DNA from: Linum tenue
Taxonomy: Eukaryota > Streptophyta > Magnoliopsida > Malpighiales > Linaceae
Assembly (NCBI GenBank): GCA_946122785.1
Contig: CAMGYJ010000008.1
Coordinates: 1,651,912-1,715,911, forward strand
Length of the DNA stretch: 64,000 nt
Direction: 5' to 3'
The notes beneath the pieces were generated by a model. That model did not search any database, was not told the origin of the DNA, and was given only the letters and a program-made list of their open reading frames with translations. Both the position numbers and the translations under genes were made by a program. Within the stretch, counting starts at the first letter, position 1. Every line of letters starts with the position of its first letter. This document shows positions 34,296 to 45,785 of the stretch, one piece after another.

Positions 34296-35320
34296 TGTAA
34301 CACTCTACCCTATACGTATTACCCAATCATATTGTTCATACATTTGCAGCGGAAATAATCTCGGGTGTTACATTTATTACCAAAATTTACCCAAATAAAA
34401 TTTTTACATGAATTACACGTGTAATGAGCTAACAGTTCTTCCAACTTATCCTGCAAAATAATTCATCACAAACGTATATACTCACAACCATATGCATTGG
34501 CTTTTCATAGCCATAGTCACAGTTTTCATACTCCACAACCTACACAACCACACAAGTTTACACCTATCAACTTTCCACACCCGTGGATATCTCAAACTAC
34601 TCCAGAAGCTAGTATGCACATGAAAAACATTCTCAAAATAATTTTACAAAAGAGGTATGGATCACTGGCCAAAATCCCAAGTAGTCGTCCAAGCACAGAA
34701 TAGTTGAAGACAATACCTCATTCTGCCTTCAACTCCTCGTTCTGCTTACACCTAGGTACTTGCTACTGCTACTGCTGATGATCTGCTTACACATAGCATA
34801 AGCAGAGGAAAAGAATAAAAGATGGTCAGCTCATAGCTCAGTGAGATAATCATAGAATCGTGAGTTCATAACAGAGCATACCCCTACCATACATCTAGCA
34901 AACAAGCCAAAGCACTAGGATCAGACCTCAGCCATCCGACATCCCAATAGGTAGAAAACTCAACCACCTTGACTTATGCATGTGCATCTTATCATGTTTT
35001 AATCATAGGCGCCTGGCTACTCCCATGCTAATTACTCTCCTGGGAATACGGACCAAACATGTCGTGGATGTGGTCATATCGGACCCACCACTGCCAATGT
35101 AGTCATATCGGACCTGACACCACTCTGGGTGTGGTCATATCAGACTCAACACCACTCTGAGTGTGGTCATATCGAGCCCAACACCACTCTGGGTGTGGTC
35201 ATATCTCATGATGAATCAACGGCCGACACCACATCAGGGGTGTGACATAACATATCATAACGGAGTAATAACATGGGGAGCCCTAATTACTATGCAATTG
35301 ACCATGAGACCAAAGTAGGA
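34296..35320 (-). repeat. Second gypsy-type LTR fragment with 32-bp tandem repeats
   Basis: Begins TGTAACACTCTACCC, directly abutting the LTR before it. The first 153 bp are shared with copy B (52931-53083), after which the two loci diverge. Within it, 35069-35205 holds four to five copies of a 32-bp unit (TGTGGTCATATCGGACCCAA type). No ORF is recognised. It appears to be the same LTR family as 52931-55817. Confidence 0.5.
35069..35205. repeat. 32-bp tandem repeat
   Basis: TGTGGTCATATC recurs at 35069, 35130, 35162 and 35194, with a variant TAGTCATATC near 35100, each followed by an ACACCACTCTG word. Spacing is about 32 bp and the copies are imperfect. Confidence 0.85.
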
Positions 35321-35329
35321 ATGCGTTAG

Positions 35330-36239
35330 GGTGATTACTCAAAATTGAGTAATCACCGTGGCTACTAAAATCTACACCATTTATTATCTCTATTTCATCC
35401 TAATTTTAATTTGACGGTGAAGATTAGATTAAGGGTAATTTTGAGAATAAAAAAAATACTACACCTGATTTTTATCCTTTAAAAAATTAATTTCTATATA
35501 TTATATATCTAAACCCTACTCCAACCCCATTCTCTATCGCCGTCAACGCATCTCCTATTGGTGGTTCCCTTCCTCCGCTAAGCCAACCACCATCAGCCGA
35601 CCTCCCACTGTCGGCGGCCACCTCTCCACTCCGGCTACCCTCGCCCACCTCTCTCTCTCTCTCTCTCTCTGGGAGACGGCTGTGGCTGAAAAAGGTAGGA
35701 TGAATAAAAACCCTAGATCTGATTTTTCGTAATGGTAGTGATTTTGACGCAGTGGTAGTGTTTTTCTGGGTCTCCTAAAATTAAAATGCATTCACTGATC
35801 CTCTACTTCGCAATAATTGGAAAACAGAAGGTCGGTACAGTTTCCGTCAATCCAATCCACACATATATGACTCATACGATGACTTGTATAAATTAATTCT
35901 AAGTGTAGTTTTGCTCAGCCTTTCTCTATTGTTCTTATACTCTGTTATTTGAGCTGATGTCTAGAGAAACAACTTGTATAAATTAATTCTAATTATCAAG
36001 TGTAGTTTTGCTCAGCCTTTCTCTATTTTTCTTATACTCTGTTATTTTAGCTGATATCTAGAGAAACATAATCGGAAGGCTCCCATTACTGCGTACCTGA
36101 TCCAAAAAGGAAAAACTATAAAAAAGACCATTAAGCAAGCCCAAGTCCATTACTTTTAATTCGTTTTAGGTTTATATATATTTATTTCAAGAGAATTGAC
36201 AATCTGGTTTATATAAAGATAGAGACGTATGTTCTCCTG
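35330..36239. other. AT-rich spacer with a foldback word and a 90-bp tandem duplication
   Basis: GTGATTACTCAAAATTGAG followed by TAATCAC near 35340 is a short foldback. 35735-35775 holds one copy of the GTAATGGTAGTG / GCAGTGGTAGTG words that form the minisatellite at 53098-53600. 35882-35971 and 35972-36067 are tandem copies of a roughly 90-bp unit starting ACTTGTATAAATTAATTC. No gene is visible. Confidence 0.6.
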
Positions 36240-36676
36240 GAAGAAAAAAAATGATCGCGCTCGGTGCTCTCACCTCTCTCCTCAGGCGTTGGTTAACGAG
36301 CCTTCTCCATATCTGTCGAACGGCCGGCGAGATCCTCCTCTACTCCGTGGTGGTGATCTGCAAATCGACCCTAACCAATCAAGAGAAAAGTAGCCGATGG
36401 TGGGCGCCTTCCCTCATGCAACTAGAGGGAGCGCGGCAAAGAAGTCCGGTGATGTTACCCAGAAAAGTATGGCCAAAGACTGTACTTGTTCATCAATCCC
36501 ATCGGGGGGAGACCAGCCCGGTCAGGACTGGAAAGAGAAAAGGTATGAAATTGACTTCTCCGGATCCCGTCCAGGAGTCCCTCCATCCTAAACGAGTACG
36601 CCGATCATTGCGGGTACTGTGGCGATTCTACTTACCGTCGCTGGAGGAGATTGACCTGGACTCACAGGACGACCGC

Positions 36677-36886
36677 AAGGAATGGAATCAAACCAAAGAG
36701 AGCAAGGCTGCTGGGCAGAACCCGGAACCGAGCTCGGATAACCCTTGCTCTGAGCTCAGATCCCGAAATGGGGCGAGCTTCAAGGAATGAACTCAAATCA
36801 AAGAGAGTACGGCTTCTGGGCAGAATCTGGAACTGAGTTCGGATAAGCCTTGCTTTGAGCTTAGACCCCGAAATGGGGCGAGCTCG
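36677..36886 (+). repeat. Two 105-bp tandem repeats in the LINE 5' UTR
   Basis: 36677-36781 and 36782-36886 align along their length (AAGGAATG...CAAAGAGAG... CCCGAAATGGGGCGAGC). A third partial copy follows to about 36915 (TCAGACCCCGTATGGTGGCG). Tandem 5' UTR units are known in some L1 elements as promoter modules. That role here is inference. Confidence 0.85.
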
Positions 36887-37504
36887 GATCTCAGACCCCG
36901 TATGGTGGCGAGATCGACATGGATTAGTGGTGATATGTCGGCGCGAGTAATTTGCGTACAACGGCGGCCGCCGTTGATGCGGCGGAATCCGGGCGAAACC
37001 CGGCCGATCCTCTGCCTGAAACGTACGCGGCCTGGACTATCGACCGACCGGCGAAGTTTCAGGGGATTTGCGGTTTCCTCGGAACAGTGTAACGGCCGTG
37101 GGGATAGTGTGAAACGCCGTATCTCTACACGGTTAGGGATATCTATGAACCGTTTATCAAATTTGAATTTGGGGAGTTCCCCTACCCAGGTAGACTTCCC
37201 GCTGCAGTGGGGCTTGTTAACCCTCCCTGCCTATTTAAAGCGGCCGGCAAGTCAAAGTCCTCACCATTTTCGCAAAGACGTGTGGAAGACTTGCAGTGGC
37301 GCCCAGCTTTACAAAGGGGAGAACTACTCTGGTAAGTGGATCTTTTTGTGCTCGGATATTCTTCTACGTTTGTGGGATGATGATATTCCGTGTAGAAACA
37401 TCTGCTTGAATTTCTCGTGCTACCCATGGAATCCCCTGGGCGAAGCCTCGGTTGTGATTACTCATGGTAACCTGCCCTTTCCTCCTATGTTGCAGACGAT
37501 TACC

Positions 37505-39586
37505 ATGGCTCGTATCGCCAAGGATCAGGTTGTGGAATTCACTTTGACAGAGATCCAAGCTGACCGGGCAAGCAAATCGAGAATGCTGCTGGGCCGAGTC
37601 TTCTCTGAGGATCGGCTGACCTTAACGGAACTACGGGAGGCGACCAATAACCCCTGGCAAGGCCAGGGAAGAATCAGAGTGCGGGAGGCGGCTCACGGGT
37701 TGTATGAATTCATTCTCCCGACTGAAGCAGCAAAGAACTGGGTACTTCAACGTACCCCATGGGTGATTAAGGATAGAATCCTTCACCTGCGTGCATGGAC
37801 ACCGACCATTACTGCTCGTACTTTTGAGGAGATGGCAATTGCGCCGTTTCGTGTCCAAATGTGGGATGTTCAAGAAGAATGATGCACTCAACAGTTTGGG
37901 CGAAAGGTGGCGAATACCACCATTGGCAGGGTACTCGAAGCTGGCATCTTCTCCGGCACAGACACGGCTACCACCTTTATCAAGGTTAAAGCCCTCATTG
38001 ATTTTTCCAAGCCGCTCAGGTCCCAAATCTGGGCATCGAATGAAGAAACGGGTTCTTTTTGGATTCGATTCAAGTACGAACACCTTCCCAGTTTCTGCTA
38101 TAATTGTGGTCGGGTGGGACATTTTCGTCAGAATTGTACGTTTGATCCGCCAGCACGAAAGGAGCGCTTTGGTCCCCACATGATGACAAAGAAAATGGGA
38201 ATGAAAATTTTCGAGGAGGAGGGATCTGACCACCGCTTTCCTGGCCATCCTAAATCGGTTTGGATCAATTCAACTGCTAGAAACAAACCGGCTCAGGAAA
38301 GATGCGTGGACGATCGTGCGGGTAGCGGGTCGCGGAGAGTTCCTGTCCCGAATAAGAAAATGGTGGTGGATAACAGTCCTTTGTGGATGGGGTCGTCAAC
38401 CAATCCGTTTGCTGTTACCGAACCAGGGGAGCCTCGCGGTAAACTGGGGAGAAGTCCTCTCCGATTTCCGATACAAAAGGCCCCCAAGATCCCCTTGGTC
38501 AAGAATGCTCGTCGGGGGAGAGGGCAGGCTGTTCCGGTAGGCAGCCCTATGGAGATCGATGACCGCCAGGAAGTACTTCTGGCACCACGTCAACGTGGGA
38601 GACATGGCAAGCCTGGGCGTGATGCACAAGTTGTGACCCCTGTGGGTGGTAGGAAGGCTGGAGGAATGCAGGCCTCTTCGCGTGGAGCTGATTATGGCGT
38701 GGAGCAGTCGCACCGGCGGGACACTCAAGGGATGACTCGTCGCCGGCGCCTTCTCTTAGAAGAGGAGTCGGAGGACGACTTCTCTGTCCAGCCTGTTCCC
38801 TCGAAAGGGCAAGAGGAAAATCGTGCAGACCCTATCCAAGCTGGGCCGAGCAAGTCTCGGCTGAAGCAAGGCCTGGCATCCTCCAAAAGTCTGAGTGGAA
38901 AGGAAGCTGTTGGGCCTTCTCGCGTGGGCTCGAAAGGAGGCGGTGGGCCGGCCCAGTCATCTCAAGTTATGAAGCTTGAGGCCGGCTCCACAAAACGAAC
39001 AGGAAGGGAGAAGGGGAAGGCCCGATCGGGCAATTATTTGCACCGGCCCAAGGAGGTCACTCAGGTTGATGAGTCGGCCCAAGGGGGAATTGGGACAGAG
39101 AGAGCTGTGGCGGACCGGCCAATTTCTCCTAGGGCCGAGCCCTTAAGTGACCCGCTGGATTCAGAGGATACCCTCACAGATGACGAGGCTAAGGCCCAAG
39201 CTTTTGAGGTCAGGCGACGGGTTCCGACGGCATCTGGGGTGCTGAAAAGACTGGTGAAATCTGCTCGGGTCAGTCAAGTGGTAAAAGCTTTCGAACGTGG
39301 TTTGGCCATGAAGGAGAAAGAAGATGATAGCGGCATGGGTCAAGGCCAAGCTCGTGCCAAGGCGGGTGTGCTCGACCCAGCTGTGGAAGCCTCTACGGAT
39401 TTCCCCATCAATGAGTATGGGACAAATCTCCAAGAGATAGGGGCTGGTGCCAAAAAACGTCAGTTTGATGAAATGGAAGGGGAGATGGAAGAAAACCCAA
39501 CTCCCAAAAAACAATTTGTTGAAGAAAAAGATGAGTCGGAAAAGGTGGAGGAAGCCAGCCTGGAGTGGCCTCACCCAGTTAAATGA
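37505..39586 (+). pseudogene. LINE ORF1 (DUF4283-like, CCHC knuckle), one in-frame stop
   Basis: I place the start at ATG 37505 (MARIAKDQVVEFTLTEIQ), because the DUF4283-like domain begins soon after (LLGRVFSEDRL ... VLQRTPWVIKDRILHLRAW ... FRVQMWDV). A single TGA at 37880-37882 interrupts the frame, which then continues in the same frame to 39586, 693 sense and stop positions in all. CYNCGRVGHFRQNC (about 38097-38137) is a CCHC knuckle. The C-terminal half is charged, low-complexity and Lys/Glu-rich. The protein would coat LINE RNA. TGA could be a decayed CGA. The frame is also open upstream to 36902, so an earlier start is possible. Confidence 0.85.
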
Positions 39587-42531
39587 GGCTTCTCGCCTGG
39601 AATGTGAGAGGAATTGGACCATCCCTCACATTTCAAACAGCGTTGGGTTTGTTGCATTCTAATAAACCGGATCTTGTGTTCTTCTCGGAAACACGATCGA
39701 GCCGGAAAGTAGTAGTCCGTTGTATGCGGGGTTTGGGTTTTCAGAGTTCTCATTGTTTTTTTGTAGATGTTGTTGATGCATCGGGAGGGTTAGTGGTAGC
39801 TTGGTCCCCCGGGGTTGATGCCTCGGTGTTTTTTCATTCCAATTTTTGTATTTGCACTCAGATTAATGAAGACAATTTCTCTTATGTTGTGGTTTCGGTT
39901 TACATTAGTTGTGATTTGGCAACTAGGGCGGTTCAATTGACTCGCCTTCAAGAAATTTGTCAAGAGATCATGCTTCCCTATGTTGTCATGGGTGATTTTA
40001 ATGCTACCCTCCATGAGGGTGAGAAAGATGGGGGAAATGCGTGGAATGCGTCTCAGGCTCTGAGCCTTCGAGAGTTTGTCCAGGAGCTGGGGCTCCATGA
40101 TCCTGGTTATCAGGGTGATCAGTTTACATGGACGAACAAGCGTATGGGGGCTGCGTGTATTCGTCAGAGATTGGATAGAGCGCTGTGCTCCCAGTCTTGG
40201 ATTGATAGTTTCCCCGAAACGCTGGTGAAGCACTTCACGGACCAGGGTTCTGATCATCGCGCCCTGCTCCTCTCTGATAAGCCATATGCTCGTAATTCCA
40301 GACCCCTCTTCCGCTTTGACGCTCGCTGGGCGGATAATCCGGAGGTCAGGGCCATGGTCCAGTATGTTTGGCAGGAGAATATTCAAGGTACCCCTATGTT
40401 TCGACTATGGGAGCGCCTAAAACAATTGAGACATCTTCTTTACGACTGGAGTAGGGCAGGAACCACGAATTCCCTCCGTAATATCAAAACTCTTCAAGGG
40501 GAAATTGAACGTCTCAGAGCAATTTACCCAATCGATTGGGATTCGATTAGTACCCTGGAGACGGAGCTATCGCGACAATGGGAGGCGGAAGAAATCTATT
40601 GGCAACAGAAGTCTAGGGTCCGATGGCTCCAGAAAGGTGATCAGAATTCATCGTATTTTCATACGGTGACGCGTACTAGGCGAAAACGGAATTTTGTGGC
40701 AGGGTTACATAACGCAGGAGGTCAGTGGGTAACAGAGGAAAAAGAAAAGGCGTCCATTGCCACAGAGTTCTACCAGAATTTATTTACCTCAGAGAATATG
40801 ATTCCAGATGTGGCTGAGAGGGTGGCGGCTTTACCTATCCCTCGCAGTGTCACACCGGAGATGAATGCTAATCTAACGGCAGAAGTATTGCCAAGTGAAG
40901 TCCGGAGAACAGTTTTCAGGATGGGCTCGACGCAAGCTCCTGGATCTGATGGCTTCACGGGCAAGTTCTTTAAGGCCTTCTGGGATATCGTTGGGGAGTC
41001 AGTGGTGGAGGGTGTGTGCTCGTTTTTTGCAACGAGTAGAATGCTAAAAAGTTTTAATCATACCTGGCTAACATTGATTCCCAAGGTAGATAATGTGGAA
41101 CATGTGAAGCAATTACGCCCAATTAGCCTTTGCCAATTTGTTTATAAGATTATAACCAAGATTCTGGCTGAGCGGCTCTCTGCCCTATTACCACATATCA
41201 TCTCTGATGGCCAGAATGCTTTCATCAGGGACAGGCAGATAGTTGATAATATCCTCATTGGACATGAGCTAATGCACTATCTTAAGATTAAAACACGGGG
41301 GAAGAAAGGGTACATGGCTCTAAAGGTTGACATGGAAAAGGCCTATGATAGAGTCGAATGGCCGTTTCTTCTTGCGGTGTTGGATAAGATGGGATTTAGC
41401 TCGGTCTGGCAAGGATGGATTCATGAGTGTCTCAGATTTGCCTCTTTTTCGGTTCTAATGAATGGCACTCCATCTGGTTACTTCAGTCCTTCCCGGGGGC
41501 TACGGCAGGGAGATCCGCTTTCCCCACTCTTATTTGTGCTCTGCACTGAGGGGTTCGCGGCACTTCTTCGTAAAGCAGTTTCGGAGAAGCGTTTGGCGGG
41601 GGTAAAGGTGGCTCCGCGTGCTCCTAGGATTTCCCATCTTTTCTTTGCGGATGACTCTTATCTATTCCTCCAGGGATGGAAGCAGAGGACGCTTTCTTGG
41701 GCAGCCAAAGAGACTTTAATTAAGTCAATTGCTCTGGCCTTACCCTTGCATGTGATGTCCTGTTTCAAATTGCCTCTATCCCTGTGTCGATTACTAGATA
41801 AGCATGTTGCCAGATTCTGGTGGGGAGCGGAGGAGGGTAACTCCAAGGTGCGCTGGGTGTCCTGGCGGAATATGTGTAGAAGTAAGCATGAGGGGGGAAT
41901 GGGATTCCGCCGATTTGAGCATTTTAATCAAGCTTTGTTAGCTAAAATTGGTTGGCGTATATTCTCTGAGCCCCAGTCCCTTTTAGCCCAGGTTTACAAA
42001 GGCAAATACTTCCCCAATGGAACATTTCTTCAAGCCAAAGCTCGGTCTCGGCCGTCCTGGGGGTGGCAAAGCATCTTGTTTGGGCGCCAGCTGTTGGCAG
42101 AAGGTCTCCGTTGGCAGATTGGGAATGGGAAGTCTGCCTCCCTCCTTCATTCCAATTGGATATCGCGGTATCAGTTGGAAGTTCTGCGCTATAATCCGCA
42201 GATTTTGCCAGGAGAGGGGGACCCGAGAGTGGCTGAGGTCATTTTTCCAGGGGAAGGGAGGTGGAATGACTCTAAATTGGCCCAGTGGTTTGACCCGGCC
42301 ACCTGTCGAGTAATTAAGGAAATCCCTCTGCCTCGACATAATGTGGAGGATCGTTTGATTTGGCATGGGACGACGGACGGGGTTTTCACTGTCAAGTCGG
42401 CTTATCACCTTGCGGTGTCCCTGGATAGGAGGGAGGGCAGTTGGCAGTCGTTGGCAAGGTGGATGGATAAGGGGAGTTGGATCCGGGTGTGGGATGCGAA
42501 TATCCCTCCTAAGTTAAAGGTTTTCCTCTAG
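39583..42531 (+). pseudogene. LINE ORF2: endonuclease and reverse transcriptase, internally deleted
   Basis: The ATG at 39583 overlaps the ORF1 stop (ATGA). The AP-endonuclease domain has all expected marks: LLAWNVRGIG, ETRS, VMGDFNATLHEG, FTWTNKR, RLDRAL and SDHRALL. RT shows LRPISLCQFVYKI, KVDMEKAYDRVEW (motif A), RGLRQGDPLSPLLF and FADDSYLFLQG (motif C). Immediately after that comes WKQRTLSWAAKETLIKS, which in related LINEs lies roughly 100 residues further on, so an in-frame internal deletion is inferred. The frame ends at TAG 42529-42531 inside the zf-RVT region (PPKLKVFL), where related proteins have Trp (TGG). 982 codons remain. Confidence 0.9.
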
Positions 42532-43418
42532 CAGATCTTTAACCGGGCCCTCCCAACCACTGAGGCACTAATTGAGAGGAAGATCCCGGTTCACCCTCGT
42601 TGTCCGGTGTGTTGGTCGAGTTCGGAGACAATGGAGCATTTATTTCTCTAATGCCCGGTCGCGCGTGCACTCTGGGACTATTCGGGTTTGGAATACCTGG
42701 GTGAAGGGTTGCCTCGGCAGACCTTCCCTCTTTTCTCAAAAAGTTACTCGCATTGGTTCACCAACCCACACTATTCATGGGAGTCGTAGTTGTCCTTTGG
42801 AGGATCTTGCGCTCTCGGAATTGGGTGGTGTTTGAGGGTAAGCAGTTTGATATCCCTGCTTTGATGCGTCAGCTTCACCAGCAATGTGAGGAATGGGAAA
42901 ATGTGCCGCTGGGAGGTGTTACGCACGGTTCCTTCCTTCCGGGGTCTGCTCGGCTGCCGTCAGTGGAGGCTGGTAGAATGGTGTGTATGTGGGATGGCGC
43001 TACTAAGGGAGGGTCTCACTCAGCTGGTGGGATTGTTATCTTGACTTCCTCTCGCGAGATCCTCTTGGTTAAAGGGGTCCACATCCCGGTAATTGATAAT
43101 CCCATGGTGGTGGAGTTACTTGTGCTTCGGGCAGCGATCCTCTGGTGTCTGGAGCTTGGCTTTACAAACGTCGTTTTTGAAGGAGATACCAAAGTGATCA
43201 TTGATAAAATCAATCAGGGCGATACTAGAGATACCCAGGCAGGGGCGGTTCTTGCGGAAGTGGTGCAATATTTTGGTCCCCAGGCGGAGTTTTTGGTTCG
43301 ATTTGTAGGTCGGTGTAACAATAGGGTAGCCCATTCGGTGGCTAGAAAGGCCCTTTCTTTGTCCCCGGCTATGAGTCCTGTATTTGATTATCAGACCTGG
43401 CTGTTTTCCAGGGTGTAA
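42532..43418 (+). pseudogene. LINE ORF2 3' part: zf-RVT remainder and RNase H
   Basis: After the TAG, the same frame continues with zf-RVT text (PVHPRCPVCWSSSETMEHLF), meets a TAA at about 42649, then shifts frame near 42740. The frame 42753-43418 carries a plant-L1 RNase H domain: MVCMWDGATKGGSHSAGGIV, VVELLVLRAAILWCLELGF, FEGDTKVIIDKI and NRVAHSVARKAL. Asp, Glu, Asp and the late His are in place, so this domain itself looks intact. Together with the upstream part this gives two nonsense codons and one frameshift in ORF2. Confidence 0.88.
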
Positions 43419-43471
43419 CTTTTCTTGGTCTTATATAAATATATAACTATCTTTTGTCAAAAAAAAAAAAG

Positions 43472-44269
43472 ACATTAATTTTTCACCACAGTAAACTTAG
43501 GCCAAAAGCTACAATCATATGGTTAGTGACAATCAATGTTTGGAATCAGATGGTGAGAAAACAACCACTCAATTATATAAATGGACTCGAGTGTTTTTGG
43601 TTCATTGAGCGTAATCCAAACATGGTTATAGAATCTTATTCAATTTATTGATAAAACATTGAGTATGATATTCCAAAAACCAAAATTCACTTGAAAATAA
43701 ATTATATACAAGAGTTCATTTTAAAATGAAACGAATTTATAATTCATTTTGTTCCAAACATTATGTCATATAATAATATTTATAATCAAATTAATGAATC
43801 TCGATCGGAAGTTTATGTGTTGAGATTTTTCCCCTTTTTTAATGCATGCTTATGAAAACACTATCTACTAGTCAAGCTCAAATACTATAGTATTTTCACA
43901 TGTTTACATCTACTTGTCTGTCGGCACATACATGAAGATTGAAGGACAGTATTCAAAGCATACTATAATATTACTCACTAAATGACATGTCTAACCGATT
44001 TCACGGGAAACACTATATACTATGTAGTCCTCAATTGCTGCAGCAGTATTTAACATATGGTAAATGCTACAACCACTACAACGAATATGGTCAGTAATGA
44101 TCAATGATTCAAACAAAATGGTGAGCCCACAAACAATTTTATACGTATTCTCTTATTCATTTATTTATGGACTCCACGTGTTTTTAATGACAGATCAGCA
44201 GAGTTTATGAATTTAAAGATCAGTTATATCCTTAACCTTATCCTCGATTGCTGAAGTGATACAGAGCTT
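43472..44269. other. AT-rich spacer with diverged internal repeats
   Basis: 43500-43600 and 44070-44180 share a loosely similar order of words (ATATGGTTAGTGACAATCAA against ATATGGTCAGTAATGATCAA, then ATGGTGAG and a CCACNC run), which suggests an old duplication. No convincing ORF or known element end is visible. Confidence 0.4.
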
Positions 44270-45420
44270 ATGGGGTTAGGATAGGGTCAGTAACTAATGA
44301 TTACTGACCTATGAGTAACTAAATCTGGACTATTAGATCTAAGTGGATCCAGAAAATTCAGATTTAAGGGTTGTCAATTAAATGCATTTAATTTTCCCTA
44401 ATTTTCATAATCGGCTCTTATCTTCTTCGTTTTAACTTGGATTTTCAATTTTTTTTGCACACATGGAACGTGTTCGTTGTGCTCTACAAAATGAGATCAA
44501 TTTTCAATATATTTCGAGAAACTTTTTTTTACCAACTACATACCATATGGTAACTTCTTCGTTTTTAAGTCGTTTCTGAAAACGTTTGCTCAGAAGCCAC
44601 GAGTTCATCATGATCTATTGGATCTACAAATTCCTGGGTGAAAAAAATACTGGACCAAAAATTATCATACTTTACCACTATGGTATGTGGGCGGTAACTT
44701 GTGATAAACAATGATGAAAGTCGTAAATGACAATTAGTATACTCCTACTATCATGTATTCAACCTTCTTACCATATTGGTATGTTCATACCATCATGGTA
44801 CGCTTTCTTACAATATAGTATTAAATATGAGCATACCATATGGTAATGACTGGTTAAAAATTGTTCAATTTTTTTTGTACTAAAAATATATCAAAGTGGA
44901 TATCATTTTAAAGAGCACATTTAATCTGATTTATCTGTGCAAAAAAAAAATTAAATTTCGACTTAAAACGAGAGAGAAATCGTCCGTTAAAGATAAAGGG
45001 GAAAAGATATAAGACTTTCCAGAAAAGAGGGGATGCTGATGTCATGCAGATGTTGACAGGTTACTGATGGTTACTCACCATAAGAGTTACTGACCTGATT
45101 CGCTCCCGAGTTTATGTAACAAAGTATCTACCAATTAGTAAAGGTGTTTGCAAAACTAGCAACATTCTTAAATTAAAAAGTCAATATACTAGCAATGCCA
45201 TCTATAAATACTTATGAATCACTTTCATATTTTTTTTCCTATTGTTTCTTTTCATCTTATTTTCCCTTCACAAATTGTATTCTTGTATATTTTTCATTTT
45301 AATTTTTTTAATTAGGAAAAATATTCTGCTAATACTCAATTGGTGGACTAATGATGAAACACATTCTTTTTGTTATGAATTATAGGGATTATTCCACTAC
45401 AAGTATAAGAAACTGTAACT
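44270..45420 (+). repeat. Repeat family R1, longest copy
   Basis: Left end around GGTCAGTAACTAATGATT, with ACTGACC as its palindromic mate; right part includes GGTTACTGATGGTTACTC and AGAGTTACTGACC. The ends are therefore built from copies of GGTCAGTAACT in inverted orientation. The middle (44540-44860) holds several ATACCATATGGTA-type palindromes. The left 260 bp match 1-260 inverted. The rest matches 61270-62330 at lower identity. No protein is recognised. It may be a non-autonomous DNA element, but the class is not determined. Confidence 0.65.
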
Positions 45421-45432
45421 TCTATCTTAAAT

Positions 45433-45785
45433 AATTGGGTAAATACAATATATTAGTCATAACTATTAAGCAGCGGGAAATTATAGCCACAAATATCGAA
45501 ATACATATTAGCCAATCATTAAGTCTTCGTTAATACTTATGTTAGTAATGATGACTAAACTTTTACGATGCCGAGCTGGCTACCACGTGGCAGTCATCAT
45601 ATCATATATTTTACGATGCTGACATGGCCTTCTCCGTTAAAAATTTGAAAACAGTAACAAGCTATTAGCCAAATCTTGACACACAATAATAGTTATGGCT
45701 AATAATTTGTATTTTGATGGTTGTGGCTATAATTTCCCGCTGCTTAATAGTTATGATTAATATATTATATTTATCCTAAATAATT
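45433..45785. repeat. Foldback element at the start of copy B
   Basis: 45433-45517 is the reverse complement, at about 85%, of 45690-45785 (shared core AACTATTAAGCAGCGGGAAA). Copy A begins inside the loop and has only the right arm (26457-26560). This is a MITE-like foldback of about 350 bp. No target duplication was identified. Confidence 0.75.

Larger units (their letters stand above)
26335..34448 (+). repeat. Long duplicated block, copy A
   Basis: Matches 45565-53083 in the same orientation, with about 2-4% substitutions in the stretches I compared base by base. Copy A has an extra segment of about 735 bp (31347-32081) absent from B. It lacks about 124 bp that B has at 50939-51062 and about 30 bp near 28988. 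Contents in order: foldback half, mixed AT-rich repeats, an LTR relic with palindromic end, a conserved 94-codon ORF, a LINE relic (minus) and a gypsy LTR (minus). Confidence 0.92.
36240..43471 (+). mobile_element. L1-type LINE, near full length, several inactivating lesions
   Basis: Consists of a 5' UTR with 105-bp tandem repeats, ORF1, ORF2 and a short A tail (12 A at about 43460-43471) after a short AT-rich 3' UTR. Domain order matches plant L1 elements: ORF1 RNA-binding, then endonuclease, RT, zf-RVT, RNase H. GC content is clearly above the flanks. No clean target duplication is found: the sequence after the tail (GACATTAATTTTTC) has only a weak likeness near 36123. The 5' end is therefore set by composition and is uncertain by about 100 bp. 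Confidence 0.9.

Noticed and set aside
35069..35205. Regularly spaced repeats as a CRISPR-like array
   Set aside because: The units abut directly with no unique spacers and lie in plant LTR sequence. It is a plain tandem repeat.
36123..36137. AAAAAAGACCATTAA as the 5' target duplication of the LINE
   Set aside because: It matches the sequence after the A tail (AAAAAAGACATTAATT) only with a gap, and about 100 bp of AT-rich DNA unlike LINE sequence would follow it.
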